A stretch of DNA of 64,000 nucleotides from Flavobacterium ranwuense (GCF_004349315.1 NZ_SMLH01000002.1:248001-312000); one strand, 5' to 3'. Counted from the stretch's first letter, positions 52,506 to 62,173 are shown. The notes: generated by a model from the letters alone, not told the origin. Program-made: numbers and translations.

Positions 52506-53042
52506 TTAATCCATGAATTCTCTATGCTCAAAATGGTCTTTCAGTATTGAAATCCCTTTTTGCAAAAGCAGGTTATTTGGATAAATAATTTTTTCTCCAT
52601 CAATGGTTTTTAAGTAGACATGAAAAGCACCAATATCCTCAATCTCTGCTTCAATGGGGAAATCTTTATCATGGATTTTTATGACATCCCCAATTTTAAA
52701 TGGAAAAGAAAAAAACAAAATAACACCTGATGTGATGTTGCTCAAAATAGACCATTGGGCAAACATAGCAACACCCACAACGGTTGTAACAGAGGTAAGT
52801 CCAATAAAAATGTCTTTGGTCTGAACTCCCCAAATTATTATTAAGGCAATAATTACCAAAATATTGATAAATAAGTGAAGGTATTTAATCACTAAATTGG
52901 TTCTATGCTCAAGAGTTTGGTTTGATTTAGCGTAGCGTCGTACCAGCTTTGTTGAAATAATACGGAATAAAATCAGTAAAATTCCCAGAATTCCTGTTGC
53001 AATTAGTTCTCTTGTATATTCTTGAAAAAAGGCCATATTCAT
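52506..53042 (-). CDS. MscS-type mechanosensitive ion channel, small
   Basis: 178 residues. Two or three helices, then the pore-lining region TSVTTVVGVAMFAQWSILSNITSGVILFFSFPF and the beta domain with IGDVIKIHDKDFPIEAEIEDI, GAFHVYLKTIDGEKIIYPNNLLLQK. The C-terminal alpha/beta domain of full MscS is missing, so this is the minimal form seen in Bacteroidota. It relieves osmotic downshock. ATG at 53036 is an alternative start two codons in. It follows the maf gene after 7 bases, ending the operon. Confidence 0.86.
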   Translation of the reverse strand: MNMAFFQEYTRELIATGILGILLILFRIISTKLVRRYAKSNQTLEHRTNLVIKYLHLFINILVIIALIIIWGVQTKDIFIGLTSVTTVVGVAMFAQWSILSNITSGVILFFSFPFKIGDVIKIHDKDFPIEAEIEDIGAFHVYLKTIDGEKIIYPNNLLLQKGISILKDHFEHREFMD

Positions 53043-53049
53043 AATTTAA

Positions 53050-53634
53050 TTACGCTAATTTACTCAAATATTCATACACTTTGTCCGTAGGCATTCCCAT
53101 TACATTCGCATACGAACCTTCAATTTTTGAAACACCTATAAAACCGATCCATTCCTGGATGCCATAAGCACCCGCTTTATCATACGGTTTGTAGTTTTCT
53201 AAATAATAACGAATCGATTCGTCGCTTAATTGGTTGAAAGTAACTTTGGTCACTTCGTGTAATAAATCAATTTTTTCATTGGTTTTAAAACAAACGGAAG
53301 TTATTACTTCATGCGTCGCATTTGATAATGATTTCAAAATTTCAAAGGCATCTTGTTCGTCTTTTGGTTTGCCCAATGCTTTATTGTTATGCCAAACGAT
53401 GGTGTCGCTGGTTACCAGAATTTCATTCGATTTTAACTCTCCTTCAAAAGCGCTGGCTTTCAATTCAGCCAGATAATTAGTGATTTGCTCCGCTTTTAAT
53501 TCCGGAGGATAAACTTCCTCAATTTCTTTCAATCGAATTTCAAAATCCAAGTCTAAATCCTTGAAGAATTGCTGTCGTCTCGGTGAACCCGAAGCCAGAA
53601 TTAAAGTGTACTTTTTTAATTTATTTTTAAGCAT
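53050..53634 (-). CDS. maf: Maf-like nucleotide pyrophosphatase
   Basis: 194 residues. LILASGSPRRQQFF is the triphosphate-binding loop, ILVTSDTIVWHNNKALGKPKD carries the catalytic Asp, and the C-terminal KAGAYGIQEWIGFIGVSKIEGSYANVMGMP is the family signature. Maf proteins hydrolyse dTTP/UTP or modified nucleotides. It overlaps the UbiA gene by 8 bases, showing coupled translation. Confidence 0.92.
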   Translation of the reverse strand: MLKNKLKKYTLILASGSPRRQQFFKDLDLDFEIRLKEIEEVYPPELKAEQITNYLAELKASAFEGELKSNEILVTSDTIVWHNNKALGKPKDEQDAFEILKSLSNATHEVITSVCFKTNEKIDLLHEVTKVTFNQLSDESIRYYLENYKPYDKAGAYGIQEWIGFIGVSKIEGSYANVMGMPTDKVYEYLSKLA

Positions 53635-54550
53635 TGTATTTTATATTTAAACTTATAACAATAACGGATAGAATTCCAAATAGCAGAACCCATTTTAACA
53701 GCAGACTCAGCGTATGGAACTCTTTTTTAGATTTTGCAGTCCAAATTTTTACGGCAAAATAAAACAATGGTCCCACAACAAAAAGCAATAGATATACAGT
53801 TGTAAATATTAACTCAAGGAGGTATTTATTGATGTAATAAAGCATAAAAAGAATAGGGATAAAGCTCAATCCAAAAACTATTTTTGCGGCTCTCGATTTG
53901 CCTATTGTAATTGGTAAAGTATTCATTCCTTGGTTATAATCACCATCAACATCTTCTATATCTTTAATTATTTCCCTCATGAAATTAAGAAAGAAAGTAA
54001 ATAACGCGTAATCTAAAAGAATTGAAAAAAGAACGCCCATTTGTTGTTGATTTCCTTCATGAATCGTCGGGAATAAATCAAAAATCCCAATGATAATCAC
54101 ACTAAAAGAAAGCAACAATGCCACAATAATATTACCAATAACCACCATTTGTTTCAGGCTTGTTGCATACAAATAAAGCGTGGCTGCAATCAGAATAAAA
54201 ATAGACGCAAAACCAGGTTTTACTATAACATTTGACAGATAAAAGCCAATAGCGACACCGGCAACAGTAAGTCCAATGTATAAATTATACGCATTGGTTT
54301 CAGAAATGGTTTTGCCTACTATTACGTTGTTCGGTTTATTGATAGTATCCGTATTTTGATCAAAAATATTATTGATAACATACCCTCCCGCAGCGATTAA
54401 AATGGTTGATAAAACCAATAATCCATATTGCCAATCGGCTAATGCCAAATGAATATCCTGAAATTTAAAAAAAACAAACCTGAAAATAAGCTGCATAAAA
54501 GCAAGCATCAGTAGGTTTTGATAACGGATTAGTTTTAGAAATGGCAGCAT
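53627..54550 (-). CDS. UbiA-family prenyltransferase
   Basis: 307 residues with about nine helices. The two aspartate-rich sites are NNIFDQNTDTINKPNN (near residue 62) and DIEDVDGDYNQGMNTLPI (near residue 195), which bind the magnesium-diphosphate of the prenyl donor. The arrangement and start (MLPFLKLIRYQNLLMLAFMQ) resemble geranylgeranylglycerol-phosphate geranylgeranyltransferase-like proteins of flavobacteria, but menaquinone-type acceptors cannot be excluded. It overlaps maf by 8 bases and follows kdsC after 29 bases. Confidence 0.86.
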   Translation of the reverse strand: MLPFLKLIRYQNLLMLAFMQLIFRFVFFKFQDIHLALADWQYGLLVLSTILIAAGGYVINNIFDQNTDTINKPNNVIVGKTISETNAYNLYIGLTVAGVAIGFYLSNVIVKPGFASIFILIAATLYLYATSLKQMVVIGNIIVALLLSFSVIIIGIFDLFPTIHEGNQQQMGVLFSILLDYALFTFFLNFMREIIKDIEDVDGDYNQGMNTLPITIGKSRAAKIVFGLSFIPILFMLYYINKYLLELIFTTVYLLLFVVGPLFYFAVKIWTAKSKKEFHTLSLLLKWVLLFGILSVIVISLNIKYNA

Positions 54551-54579
54551 TTATTTCATTTAAAATTTATAAATAATAA

Positions 54580-55107
54580 CTAATCGTGTTTCCCATCAAA
54601 ATATGTCATCCATTTCCCTTGTGCTTTCATAACTTGTTCAATAACATCTCGTACAGCTCCTCTTCCTCCGTTTTTATGTGAAATATATCTGGAAATAGCT
54701 TTGATTTCAGGACTTGCATCCTGCGGACAAGCTGGTAATCCCACTAATTTCATAACGTGATAATCTGGAATATCATCGCCCATGTACAAAACGTGTTCTG
54801 GATTTATTTGGTATACATCAGTATATTCATCAAATGTTTCTACTTTATTTGGTGTACCCAAATGAATATCAGTAATTCCCAGATTTCGTAATCTAACGCG
54901 AACACCTTCGTTGCTTCCTCCCGAAATAATACAAACATTATAACCGCTTTCTACCGCAGCTTTCATGGCGTAACCATCACGAATATTCATGGTGCGAAGA
55001 ATTTCTCCTTCATTGGTTACAAAAACAGAACTGTCAGTAAGTACGCCGTCTACGTCAAATATAAACGTAGTAATATCATTCATTATTTCTTTATAACTTT
55101 TTGCCAT
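54580..55107 (-). CDS. kdsC: KdsC-like 3-deoxy-D-manno-octulosonate 8-phosphate phosphatase
   Basis: 175 residues, the KdsC size. HAD motif I FIFDVDGVLTDSSVFVTNEGE, motif II CIISGGSNEGVRVRLRNLG, motif III K in TPNKVETF, motif IV LYMGDDIPDYHVMKLVGLP. No cap domain, as usual for this subfamily, which forms tetramers. It removes phosphate from KDO 8-phosphate for LPS synthesis. Motif I is preceded by 14 residues in the first ATG (55107), which overlaps the DUF2520 gene by 17 bases; ATG 55083 is a shorter alternative. Confidence 0.88.
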   Translation of the reverse strand: MAKSYKEIMNDITTFIFDVDGVLTDSSVFVTNEGEILRTMNIRDGYAMKAAVESGYNVCIISGGSNEGVRVRLRNLGITDIHLGTPNKVETFDEYTDVYQINPEHVLYMGDDIPDYHVMKLVGLPACPQDASPEIKAISRYISHKNGGRGAVRDVIEQVMKAQGKWMTYFDGKHD

Positions 55108-55864
55108 TCTCTTGTATTGATTGTGTTAGTGTTTTATAAATTTTAAGGTGATTTTCATTGGATAAAAAAGCTTCATGTGCTTCGATAGTTGCATTGTCAT
55201 TGCGTTTTGCCGGTCCAGTTTGAGCTTCTGACGGCGAAAGTAACATTATTTTTTGAGCTGTTTCTGTAATTAAAGGGTTTAAAATTTCAAAAGGAACCTG
55301 ATGTTCCTGACAAATTTCCTGGCCTATTTGGTACAAATGATTGGTGAAATTATTGACAAAAACCGCTGCAACATGCAATGCTTTTCTCTGTTCGGAGTTG
55401 ATAGCGAAGATTTTATCAGAAATTGATTTGGCCACTTTATCCAATAATTGATAATCTGTTGCATTTTCGCTTTCTAAACATATTGGAATTGTTCTGAAAT
55501 CAACCGCCTTGTTTTTGGTAAAAGTCTGCAAAGGATAGAAAACTCCTTTTCGATTATTGTCATCCAAAACTTTCAAAGGAACGCTTCCGGAGGTATGAAC
55601 CACCAAACGATTTTTGAAAGGAAGTTGCGAAGAAATGACCTCAATGGCATCATCAGAAACGGCAATAATATACAAGTCGGCTTCAGCTAAAGTATCCAAA
55701 TCATTTGTAATCTGACTTAAATCGAGTAGGTGAGAGACGCTTCCTGTTTGTCTTGAAAAAACTTGAACCAATTCGATTTCAGCTCCCAGATTTTGAGAAT
55801 TTTGAAATGCCGCAATCAGATGTTGCGCTACATTTCCTGAACCAATAATTATAACTTTAGTCAT
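55091..55864 (-). CDS. Rossmann-like/DUF2520 domain protein
   Basis: 257 residues. The N-terminal Rossmann fold begins VIIGSGNVAQHLIAAFQNS with the GxGxxA loop, and DLYIIAVSDDAIEVISSQLP, LVVHTSGSVPLKVL. The C-terminal DUF2520 domain has HVAAVFVNNFTNHLYQIGQ and GPAKRNDNATIEAHEAFL. The layout resembles 6-phosphogluconate/pyrroline-5-carboxylate reductases, but no substrate is known. It starts the DUF2520-kdsC-ubiA-maf-mscS operon, with overlaps or short gaps between all genes. Confidence 0.88.
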   Translation of the reverse strand: MTKVIIIGSGNVAQHLIAAFQNSQNLGAEIELVQVFSRQTGSVSHLLDLSQITNDLDTLAEADLYIIAVSDDAIEVISSQLPFKNRLVVHTSGSVPLKVLDDNNRKGVFYPLQTFTKNKAVDFRTIPICLESENATDYQLLDKVAKSISDKIFAINSEQRKALHVAAVFVNNFTNHLYQIGQEICQEHQVPFEILNPLITETAQKIMLLSPSEAQTGPAKRNDNATIEAHEAFLSNENHLKIYKTLTQSIQENGKKL

Positions 55865-56024
55865 ATGACAAAATTAGCAAAAAAATATTAAGAGTTTTAT
55901 TCAATTTTCGATTGGGTAACAAACTGTAACATCAATTAAAATATACTTTTATCCCAGAAAACAGAGCAACTTAATTTTGGATTAAATTAACAAATGCGCG
56001 AATATAGAAGTCAACATTTTTAAG

Positions 56025-56032
56025 TACTTTTG
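56025..56032 (+). promoter_or_regulatory. -7 box before the CcsA fusion gene
   Basis: TACTTTTG fits TAnnTTTG exactly, 31 bases before the ATG. The -33 element is not clear. Confidence 0.45.
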
Positions 56033-56063
56033 TGGCACTTTTACAAAACATAATCCCATAAAA

Positions 56064-59000
56064 ATGGATAAAAAAATATTTTCTTTTTTGTTTTCTACTC
56101 GATTAATGGCCCTTTTATTTATTTCTTATGCCGCTGCAATGGCTACCGGAACTTTTATCGAAAGCAAGTACAATACCGACACAGCAAAAATTTTAATTTA
56201 TAACGCCTGGTGGTTTGAGGCCATACATGTATTTTTCATGATTAATTTCATTGGAAATATCAAGCGTTATCAGTTATTAAAAAAAGAAAAATGGGCCACT
56301 TTATTACTCCATTTGTCTTTTATCTTCATTATTGCTGGTGCTTTTGTAACACGTTACATCAGTTATGAAGGGATGATGCCTATTCGCGAAGGCGCAACTG
56401 AAAATCAAATTTTTTCAGATAAAACGTTCCTGACTGTTTTTGCAGACGGGGAATATAATGGGGAAATGAAACGCAGGGTTTTTGAAAAACAAGTACTGCT
56501 TTCTCCTGCTACCAACAATGATTTCAGTATTTCAGGTAAGTTTGCGGATACACCATTTGAAGTAGAATATGAAAATTTCATCATGGGAGCCAAAGAATAC
56601 ATCAAACCCGATCCTAAAGGAACTGTGTTTTTGAAAATTGTAGAAGCCGGAGACGGCGGTCGTCACGAGCATTTTTTGAAAGACGGTGAAGTTCAAAATA
56701 TTCATAATGTATTATTTGCTTTAAATAAACATACTGACGGAGCCATAAACATTAATACGACAGGAAGTGCTTATACGATTCTAACGCCTTTTGAAGGAAA
56801 CTTCATGAGAATGGCTGATAAACTACAAGGCAAAGTGACTAAGGATACTGCACAGCCATTGATGATGCGTTCGTTATACAGTATTGGCGAAATGCGATTT
56901 GTATTTCCAGATCCTGCAGTAAAAGGTGTTGTTGATTATGAATCTGAGAATGATTTTAAAGCAAAGAACCATGAAGATGCATTATCCATAAAAATTACTG
57001 CCGATGGCCAAGAAAAAACGGTTACTGTTCTAGGTTCCAAAGGTAAATTAGGAGATTCTAAAACAGTGAAAATAGGTAAAATCGATTATACTTTTTTTTA
57101 CGGAAGTAAAGCGTATGTATTGCCTTTCAAGATAAAATTGAATGATTTCATTGCACAGAAATATCCGGGAACAGAGAAAAGTTATTCCTCATTTGAGAGT
57201 AAAGTTACCGTTGAGGACAAAGAACCTTTTGATGCCAGAATATATATGAATAATGTGTTGGATCATGATGGATATCGCTTTTTTCAATCGGGGTTTGATC
57301 CTGATGAAAAGGGAACAATATTATCCGTAAACCACGATTTCTGGGGAACTACAATTACCTATATTGGTTATTTTATGCTGTATTTTGCGATGATGGCGAT
57401 TATGTTTACTAAATATTCCCGTTTTGCAGATGTAAAAAGAAAATTGGAAGTTGTAAAAATGAAGAAAGCGAAGCTCTTGACAATTTTGCTTTTGTTGTTC
57501 AGTTTCAATAGTTTCGCACAGGAGCAAGAACACAATCACGCGGATCATGAAGGGCAAGCTCATACTGAAGCCGAAGCAACGCCGGCAGCACATGCAAATC
57601 ATACTAAAAAAGTATTGAGTCAAGACGAACTAAATGCTTTGATTACTAAATATAAAGTTCCAGAAGTGCATGCTGCAAAATTCGGAAGATTAGTTATTCA
57701 GGATGCTGGTGGAAGGATGAAACCTATCAATACGTTTTCTTCTGAATTGTTGCGAAAAGTAAGTCATGATGATTCTTATAAAGGAATGAATTCTGATCAA
57801 GTATTTTTGTCCATGACACAATATGCGAGTTATTGGATTGAAATTCCAATTATCTACATCAAACCGGAAAACGATAGTATCCGAAAAATTATTGGTATCG
57901 ATAAAAAAGCAAAATACGCTCCTTTTGTCGCTTTTTTTGATGAAAAAGGGAATTACAAACTTTCTAAATATCTTGAAGAGTCATTCAAATCAGCAAATCC
58001 AAACCAGTTCGAGAAAGGTTTTATCGAAACTGATAAAAAAGTAAACTTGATGGAATCTGCGCTAAGCGGACGAATATTGAAAATTTTCCCCATTCCAGAG
58101 GATAAAAACAACAAATGGATTTCTTATTTAGAATTGAATGAATCCGGTCTGAAAGGAATGGAAGCTACCTATACTAAGAGTGTATTGCCATTGTATTTTG
58201 GTTCGTTGGCTAATGCTTCCGTTTCCAATGATTATAAAACAGCCGATGAATTACTGGAAAGCATGAACGGTTTCCAAAAAAGATTTGGCAGCAAAGTGAG
58301 ACCAAGTGAAGAAAAAATCACGACCGAAATATTGTATAATACATATGATGTTTTCAAGAAACTTCCTTATTGGTATATTTTAGCGGCGATTTTGATGTTG
58401 TTTTTTACGATTTTGCAAATCTTCAAAGAGCGCAAAGTATTAGCTATAGCAGTAAATACAATGCATATTATTATAGGATTATTATTTGTATTGCATACTG
58501 CAGGTTTAATTGCCCGTTGGTATATTTCCGGTCACGCACCTTGGAGTAATGCATATGAATCGATCATATATATAGCTTGGGCAACCATGTTTTTTGGTTT
58601 GGCATTTGATATAAAATCAAAATTGACTGTTGCTTCATCAGCCTTTGTAACCGCAATGATTCTTTGGGCTGCTTATCAAAACTGGATTGATCCGGAAATT
58701 GCAAATTTACAACCCGTTCTGAACTCCTATTGGTTGATGATTCACGTTGCAGTAATTGTGGCGAGTTATGGACCTTTTGCGCTAGGAATGATTTTAGGAT
58801 CTGTTTCACTGTTACTGATTTTGTTTACCAATGAAAAAAACAAAGCCAAAATGGATTTGAATATTAAGGAAATCACGTATATCAATGAAATGGCATTGAC
58901 AATAGGTTTGATTATGCTTTCTATTGGAAACTTTCTTGGTGGACAATGGGCTAATGAAAGTTGGGGACGTTATTGGGGTTGGGATCCAAAAGAGACTTGG

Positions 59001-59270
59001 GCTTTAATTAGTATTATGGTATATGCTTTTGTAATTCATGCTCGATTTGTACCTTCTTTACGTGGAAAATGGATTTTTAATTTGATGAGCATGTTTGCCT
59101 TTATATCTATTTTGTTTACGTATTATGGTGTGAATTTTCACTTGGTAGGATTGCATTCCTATGCGAGCGGAGAAGCCCATTCCTTAAATTGGATATGGTA
59201 TTCATTAGGAGGAATAGCTTTATTTGGTGCTGTTTCGTATCCAAAATATAAGAAGTATTACAAGAAATAA
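56064..59270 (+). CDS. ccsA: Cytochrome c biogenesis protein, ResB-CcsA fusion
   Basis: 1068 residues. The N-terminal part has ResB-like helices (LFISYAAAMATGTFIESKYN) and a large periplasmic domain (about 130-420), ending in a helix near residue 430. About residue 470-530 a second secretion-like segment (LLTILLLLFSFNSFAQEQEH) precedes a periplasmic stretch with His-rich HNHADHEGQAH. The C-terminal half has CcsA helices with the haem-binding WWD-like block ANESWGRYWGWDPKETWALI near residue 967 and flanking histidines. It exports haem and joins it to apocytochrome c (system II). Single-gene unit with its own terminator. Confidence 0.92.
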   Translation: MDKKIFSFLFSTRLMALLFISYAAAMATGTFIESKYNTDTAKILIYNAWWFEAIHVFFMINFIGNIKRYQLLKKEKWATLLLHLSFIFIIAGAFVTRYISYEGMMPIREGATENQIFSDKTFLTVFADGEYNGEMKRRVFEKQVLLSPATNNDFSISGKFADTPFEVEYENFIMGAKEYIKPDPKGTVFLKIVEAGDGGRHEHFLKDGEVQNIHNVLFALNKHTDGAININTTGSAYTILTPFEGNFMRMADKLQGKVTKDTAQPLMMRSLYSIGEMRFVFPDPAVKGVVDYESENDFKAKNHEDALSIKITADGQEKTVTVLGSKGKLGDSKTVKIGKIDYTFFYGSKAYVLPFKIKLNDFIAQKYPGTEKSYSSFESKVTVEDKEPFDARIYMNNVLDHDGYRFFQSGFDPDEKGTILSVNHDFWGTTITYIGYFMLYFAMMAIMFTKYSRFADVKRKLEVVKMKKAKLLTILLLLFSFNSFAQEQEHNHADHEGQAHTEAEATPAAHANHTKKVLSQDELNALITKYKVPEVHAAKFGRLVIQDAGGRMKPINTFSSELLRKVSHDDSYKGMNSDQVFLSMTQYASYWIEIPIIYIKPENDSIRKIIGIDKKAKYAPFVAFFDEKGNYKLSKYLEESFKSANPNQFEKGFIETDKKVNLMESALSGRILKIFPIPEDKNNKWISYLELNESGLKGMEATYTKSVLPLYFGSLANASVSNDYKTADELLESMNGFQKRFGSKVRPSEEKITTEILYNTYDVFKKLPYWYILAAILMLFFTILQIFKERKVLAIAVNTMHIIIGLLFVLHTAGLIARWYISGHAPWSNAYESIIYIAWATMFFGLAFDIKSKLTVASSAFVTAMILWAAYQNWIDPEIANLQPVLNSYWLMIHVAVIVASYGPFALGMILGSVSLLLILFTNEKNKAKMDLNIKEITYINEMALTIGLIMLSIGNFLGGQWANESWGRYWGWDPKETWALISIMVYAFVIHARFVPSLRGKWIFNLMSMFAFISILFTYYGVNFHLVGLHSYASGEAHSLNWIWYSLGGIALFGAVSYPKYKKYYKK

Positions 59271-59287
59271 AATTTGATAATTCTCAT

Positions 59288-59322
59288 AAAAAAAGGTTCA
59301 ACTTTATAGTTGAACCTTTTTT
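59288..59322 (+). terminator. Terminator after ccsA
   Basis: AAAAAGGTTCAACT and AGTTGAACCTTTTT form a perfect stem of about 14 bases around TTAT, with A and T runs on both sides; it may also stop the convergent anti-sigma transcript. Confidence 0.92.
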
Positions 59323-59346
59323 AGTTTTATCTGAAAATGATGTTTT

Positions 59347-60132
59347 TTACACTTTTCCTAACGTATATAATTGTTGCATTGTAGGAGTCAAACTTCCACC
59401 GGCAGGCTCAAGTGTAATTCCAAAAGCTTCTGCTTCATTAGCATTATTGACCGCAAATAATTTTTGTTCATTTACATCAAAGTTTTCCAATAATCCAATG
59501 CTTGTTGGAGTCAACGGGCTTAATTTCAATGCCCAAACCTGATATACCATTCCTTTAGGTGGTTCCGGCAAACCGGCAGCATCAATATAAACTACTTTAG
59601 TTTCTTGATTCCAGTACACTTTTGCAAAAGATTCTGGAGCAACTGCTTGTCCTCCAAGAGCAACAACAGTATTTTTTGTGTCTCTTACAACCGCTAAACT
59701 GGTTTCGTTTGTTGTATTTTTTAATTTTAAGACGTTAAATTCTTTTTCTAATTTGGCTTTCTCAATTTCAGTATTGACTACTTGTGTATTGGTTTGATCC
59801 AATTGATTATATTGGTAACCAATTCCCACTAATAATAGTATTGCCGCTGCCCAACCAATGTATTGAGACCAATTTTTGGATGGCTCTAATTGAATTACCG
59901 CTGCATGTTTAAGCTCTAATTTTTCTTTTATTTTTTCAAAATTAGCCACAGAATGGAACGGCGAAAAGCTGGAAGACAAAGCAATAATGGCTTTTTCAAT
60001 CGCTATAATTTCGTCGTTAATTTCCGGATTATTTTTTGCCATGATGTTTACCTCTTCGTTTTCAGGCTCACTGAGTAAACCATAAACATAGAGTTCTAGT
60101 ATGCCTGATCCTATATATTCTTTTGTTTCCAT
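59347..60132 (-). CDS. RskA-like anti-sigma factor
   Basis: 261 residues. The N-terminal 90 residues form a cytoplasmic zinc-less anti-sigma domain (GSGILELYVYGLLSEPENEEV), a helix follows (about 92-108, YIGWAAAILLLVGIGYQY), then a coiled segment, and the RskA-type C-terminal domain with VYWNQETKVVYIDAAGLPEP, GMVYQVWALKLSPL and VNNANEAEAFGITLEPAGGS. It holds the ECF sigma factor at the membrane. It overlaps the sigma gene by one base (TAATG). Confidence 0.9.
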   Translation of the reverse strand: METKEYIGSGILELYVYGLLSEPENEEVNIMAKNNPEINDEIIAIEKAIIALSSSFSPFHSVANFEKIKEKLELKHAAVIQLEPSKNWSQYIGWAAAILLLVGIGYQYNQLDQTNTQVVNTEIEKAKLEKEFNVLKLKNTTNETSLAVVRDTKNTVVALGGQAVAPESFAKVYWNQETKVVYIDAAGLPEPPKGMVYQVWALKLSPLTPTSIGLLENFDVNEQKLFAVNNANEAEAFGITLEPAGGSLTPTMQQLYTLGKV

Positions 60133-60662
60133 TATACTTTCAAATAATTTCTTAAGTCATTAATACAATTTCTATTTTGTGTTTTTACCGTTCCTAAAGG
60201 AATTACCAATTCGTCCGAAGCTTCCTGTTGGGTGTAACCTTTAAAAAACAGTAAATCGATTATTTGAATACATTTCGGTTTTAGTCTTTTTACAAATTCC
60301 TGCATACCTATAGCATCCATTTTGTCGGCAAGTTTAGAACTGTCTTCAAAATGATTTACGAAATTATCAGTGGAAAGGTTTTTTTGACTGTTATTAAAGT
60401 TTTTAGAACGCAGCTTATCAATAGAAGTATTTCTGGCAATGTTCAGAATCCAAGTATAGAATCTTCCTTTACTTTCATGATAGGAATCTATGTTTTTCCA
60501 AATTTTTACAAATACATCCTGAAGGACATCTTCTGCTTCTTCTCTATTTTTTACAAGAACATTAATAACCGAAAATAAACTTTTGGAATACATATCGTAA
60601 AGATGTGTAAATGCCCTTTCGTCTTTCTTATAAATTAATACTAATAACTCTTCTTGACTCAT
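60132..60662 (-). CDS. ECF-type RNA polymerase sigma factor
   Basis: 176 residues. Region 2: RAFTHLYDMYSKSLFSVI, EEAEDVLQDVFVKIWKNID, GRFYTWILNIARNTSIDKLR. Region 4: LKPKCIQIIDLLFFKGYTQQ with EASDELVIPLGTVKTQNRN as the helix-turn-helix. It pairs with the following anti-sigma gene and is transcribed away from the DUF4331 gene cluster, its likely target. A possible -7 box (TAAGTTTG) lies at 60682-60689, 20 bases before the ATG, so housekeeping transcription is also possible. Confidence 0.92.
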   Translation of the reverse strand: MSQEELLVLIYKKDERAFTHLYDMYSKSLFSVINVLVKNREEAEDVLQDVFVKIWKNIDSYHESKGRFYTWILNIARNTSIDKLRSKNFNNSQKNLSTDNFVNHFEDSSKLADKMDAIGMQEFVKRLKPKCIQIIDLLFFKGYTQQEASDELVIPLGTVKTQNRNCINDLRNYLKV

Positions 60663-60681
60663 ATCTTATATTTTACTATTA

Positions 60682-60689
60682 CAAACTTA
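60682..60689 (-). promoter_or_regulatory. -7 box before the sigma gene
   Basis: TAAGTTTG on the minus strand fits TAnnTTTG exactly. A TTTG element lies at 60704-60707, 14 bases further upstream, shorter than the usual spacing. The remaining intergenic DNA towards the DUF4331 gene shows no second clear box. Confidence 0.45.
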
Positions 60690-60891
60690 TACATTCTTAT
60701 TCACAAATGACTGATTTTGTGATTGACTACATAAAAAAATAATTAAAAGTAAAATAGTTATGATTTTTTTAAGTATTTAAGGTACTGATTATCAATTATT
60801 TGAAAAATAAATTAATTTTTTATTAAGATTTTTAAAACCAAAATAAATACAATCCCGTAAATGCTTTTATAAACTTTTAACTTATAACAAA

Positions 60892-61545
60892 ATGAAAAAA
60901 ACAAAAATGATTTTAGGTCTATCGCTAGTGGCGATTTCGGGCTTAATATTAGTAGCTGCGGATCACATCGATGCTCCGGCAACAATGTCTGGTGACGCAG
61001 GTGACATTACTGATGTGTATGCTTTTCAAGGGCAAAACACAAGTAATTTAGTATTTACAGTGAACACACAAGGATTGTTAAGTCCTAATGCTACAGGTGC
61101 TGCTACATTTAAAGAAAATGTAATGGTCGAAATCAACATTGATAACACAGGTGACAATGTTGAAGACTTAGTGATTCAAGCAATCAAGAGAGGTGACAAG
61201 ATGTATTTCTTTGGACCGGTTGCTCCAGGAACTACAGGAACATCGAGTACGGTTAAAACGGCTGCTGCTTCAGGCAGTGTTACAATATCTTCTTATGGTG
61301 CTGCTGCTTTAACTGCTGAACAAAACGGAATGAAATTTTTTGCAGGACCAAGAGACGATCCATTCTTTTTTGATTTAGGTCAATTTAAAGCGATACTTGG
61401 AGGAACAGCAACTGGATTTAAAAATCCGGGAACAGATACATTTGCAGGAACTAATGTAATGTCAATAGTAGTAGAAGTTCCAAAAGCAATGTTAGGCTCT
61501 TCAAGTACAGTTAATGTTTGGGCTGAAACTAAGAAAAAGCAATAA
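60892..61545 (+). CDS. DUF4331-like protein, N-terminal half type, secreted
   Basis: 217 residues with a signal peptide (LGLSLVAISGLILVAA). The hallmark block DHIDAPATMSGDAGDITDVY and AFQGQNTSNLVFTVNTQGLL matches the start of DUF4331 proteins, and DDPFFFDLGQFKAILGG and VPKAMLGSSSTVNVWAETKK match later parts of their first half. Full DUF4331 proteins are roughly twice as long, so here the family appears to be split. It stands right after the sigma/anti-sigma divergence and 70 bases before its partner. Function unknown; DUF4331 proteins occur beside metal- or carbonate-related genes, but this is weak. Confidence 0.82.
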   Translation: MKKTKMILGLSLVAISGLILVAADHIDAPATMSGDAGDITDVYAFQGQNTSNLVFTVNTQGLLSPNATGAATFKENVMVEINIDNTGDNVEDLVIQAIKRGDKMYFFGPVAPGTTGTSSTVKTAAASGSVTISSYGAAALTAEQNGMKFFAGPRDDPFFFDLGQFKAILGGTATGFKNPGTDTFAGTNVMSIVVEVPKAMLGSSSTVNVWAETKKKQ

Positions 61546-61618
61546 TTAATTTTATTTAAAAAAGTAAAAACATGAAATCGAGATTCACGATTTCCAAAAA
61601 AACTTAAATATAAAGATC

Positions 61619-62173
61619 ATGAGTAAAACAAATAAATTCAAAATTATAACAATCGCACTAGTAGCTGCAGTTGTTTCAGTAAATTGTGATAATGACGATT
61701 CTAACGGTGATTCTACTGTAAGCCTTGATTTTACAGGAACTTATGTTCAGCAAGATCAAATGGCAAGACCGGCAATCAACACTGTATTCATCGCTGCAGG
61801 GCAACCTAAAGATGATTTTAATGCTGCAATTCCTTCAGCAATGGGAGCTAAATACCAATCTATTTTTCAATCTAGATTATTGGCTCTAAACCCAGCGTAT
61901 TCTACAAATGCTTTAGGGCAAACAGCTGCTCAGTTTACAGGTCTTTTGGCTACAGATGTATTAGGAGTTTCTAAAACAGCAAAAACGACTTTCTTTGATG
62001 GAACTAATGTCTTGACAGGAAGAGCTTTGGCCGATGATGTAATTGATGTGGAATTATTATTGATTTTTGGAGGATCAGCAGGTACTTCAAATCCTACTCT
62101 TACTAAAGATAATGTAAATGCAAATGATAAAGCATTTGGAACAACTTTCCCTTACTTAGCTTCAGCTTGGTAG
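61619..62173 (+). CDS. DUF4331-like lipoprotein, C-terminal half type
   Basis: 184 residues. A lipoprotein signal ends AAVVSVNC, so the mature protein is lipidated at Cys23. The middle and end have QMARPAINTVFIAAGQPKD, LTGRALADDVIDVELLLIFG and the final ANDKAFGTTFPYLASAW, the C-terminal DUF4331 signatures (GRxLxDDVxDVxL, PYLxxP-like). Together with the upstream gene it would rebuild a complete DUF4331 unit from two polypeptides, one soluble and one anchored. A terminator follows the stop. Confidence 0.82.
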   Translation: MSKTNKFKIITIALVAAVVSVNCDNDDSNGDSTVSLDFTGTYVQQDQMARPAINTVFIAAGQPKDDFNAAIPSAMGAKYQSIFQSRLLALNPAYSTNALGQTAAQFTGLLATDVLGVSKTAKTTFFDGTNVLTGRALADDVIDVELLLIFGGSAGTSNPTLTKDNVNANDKAFGTTFPYLASAW

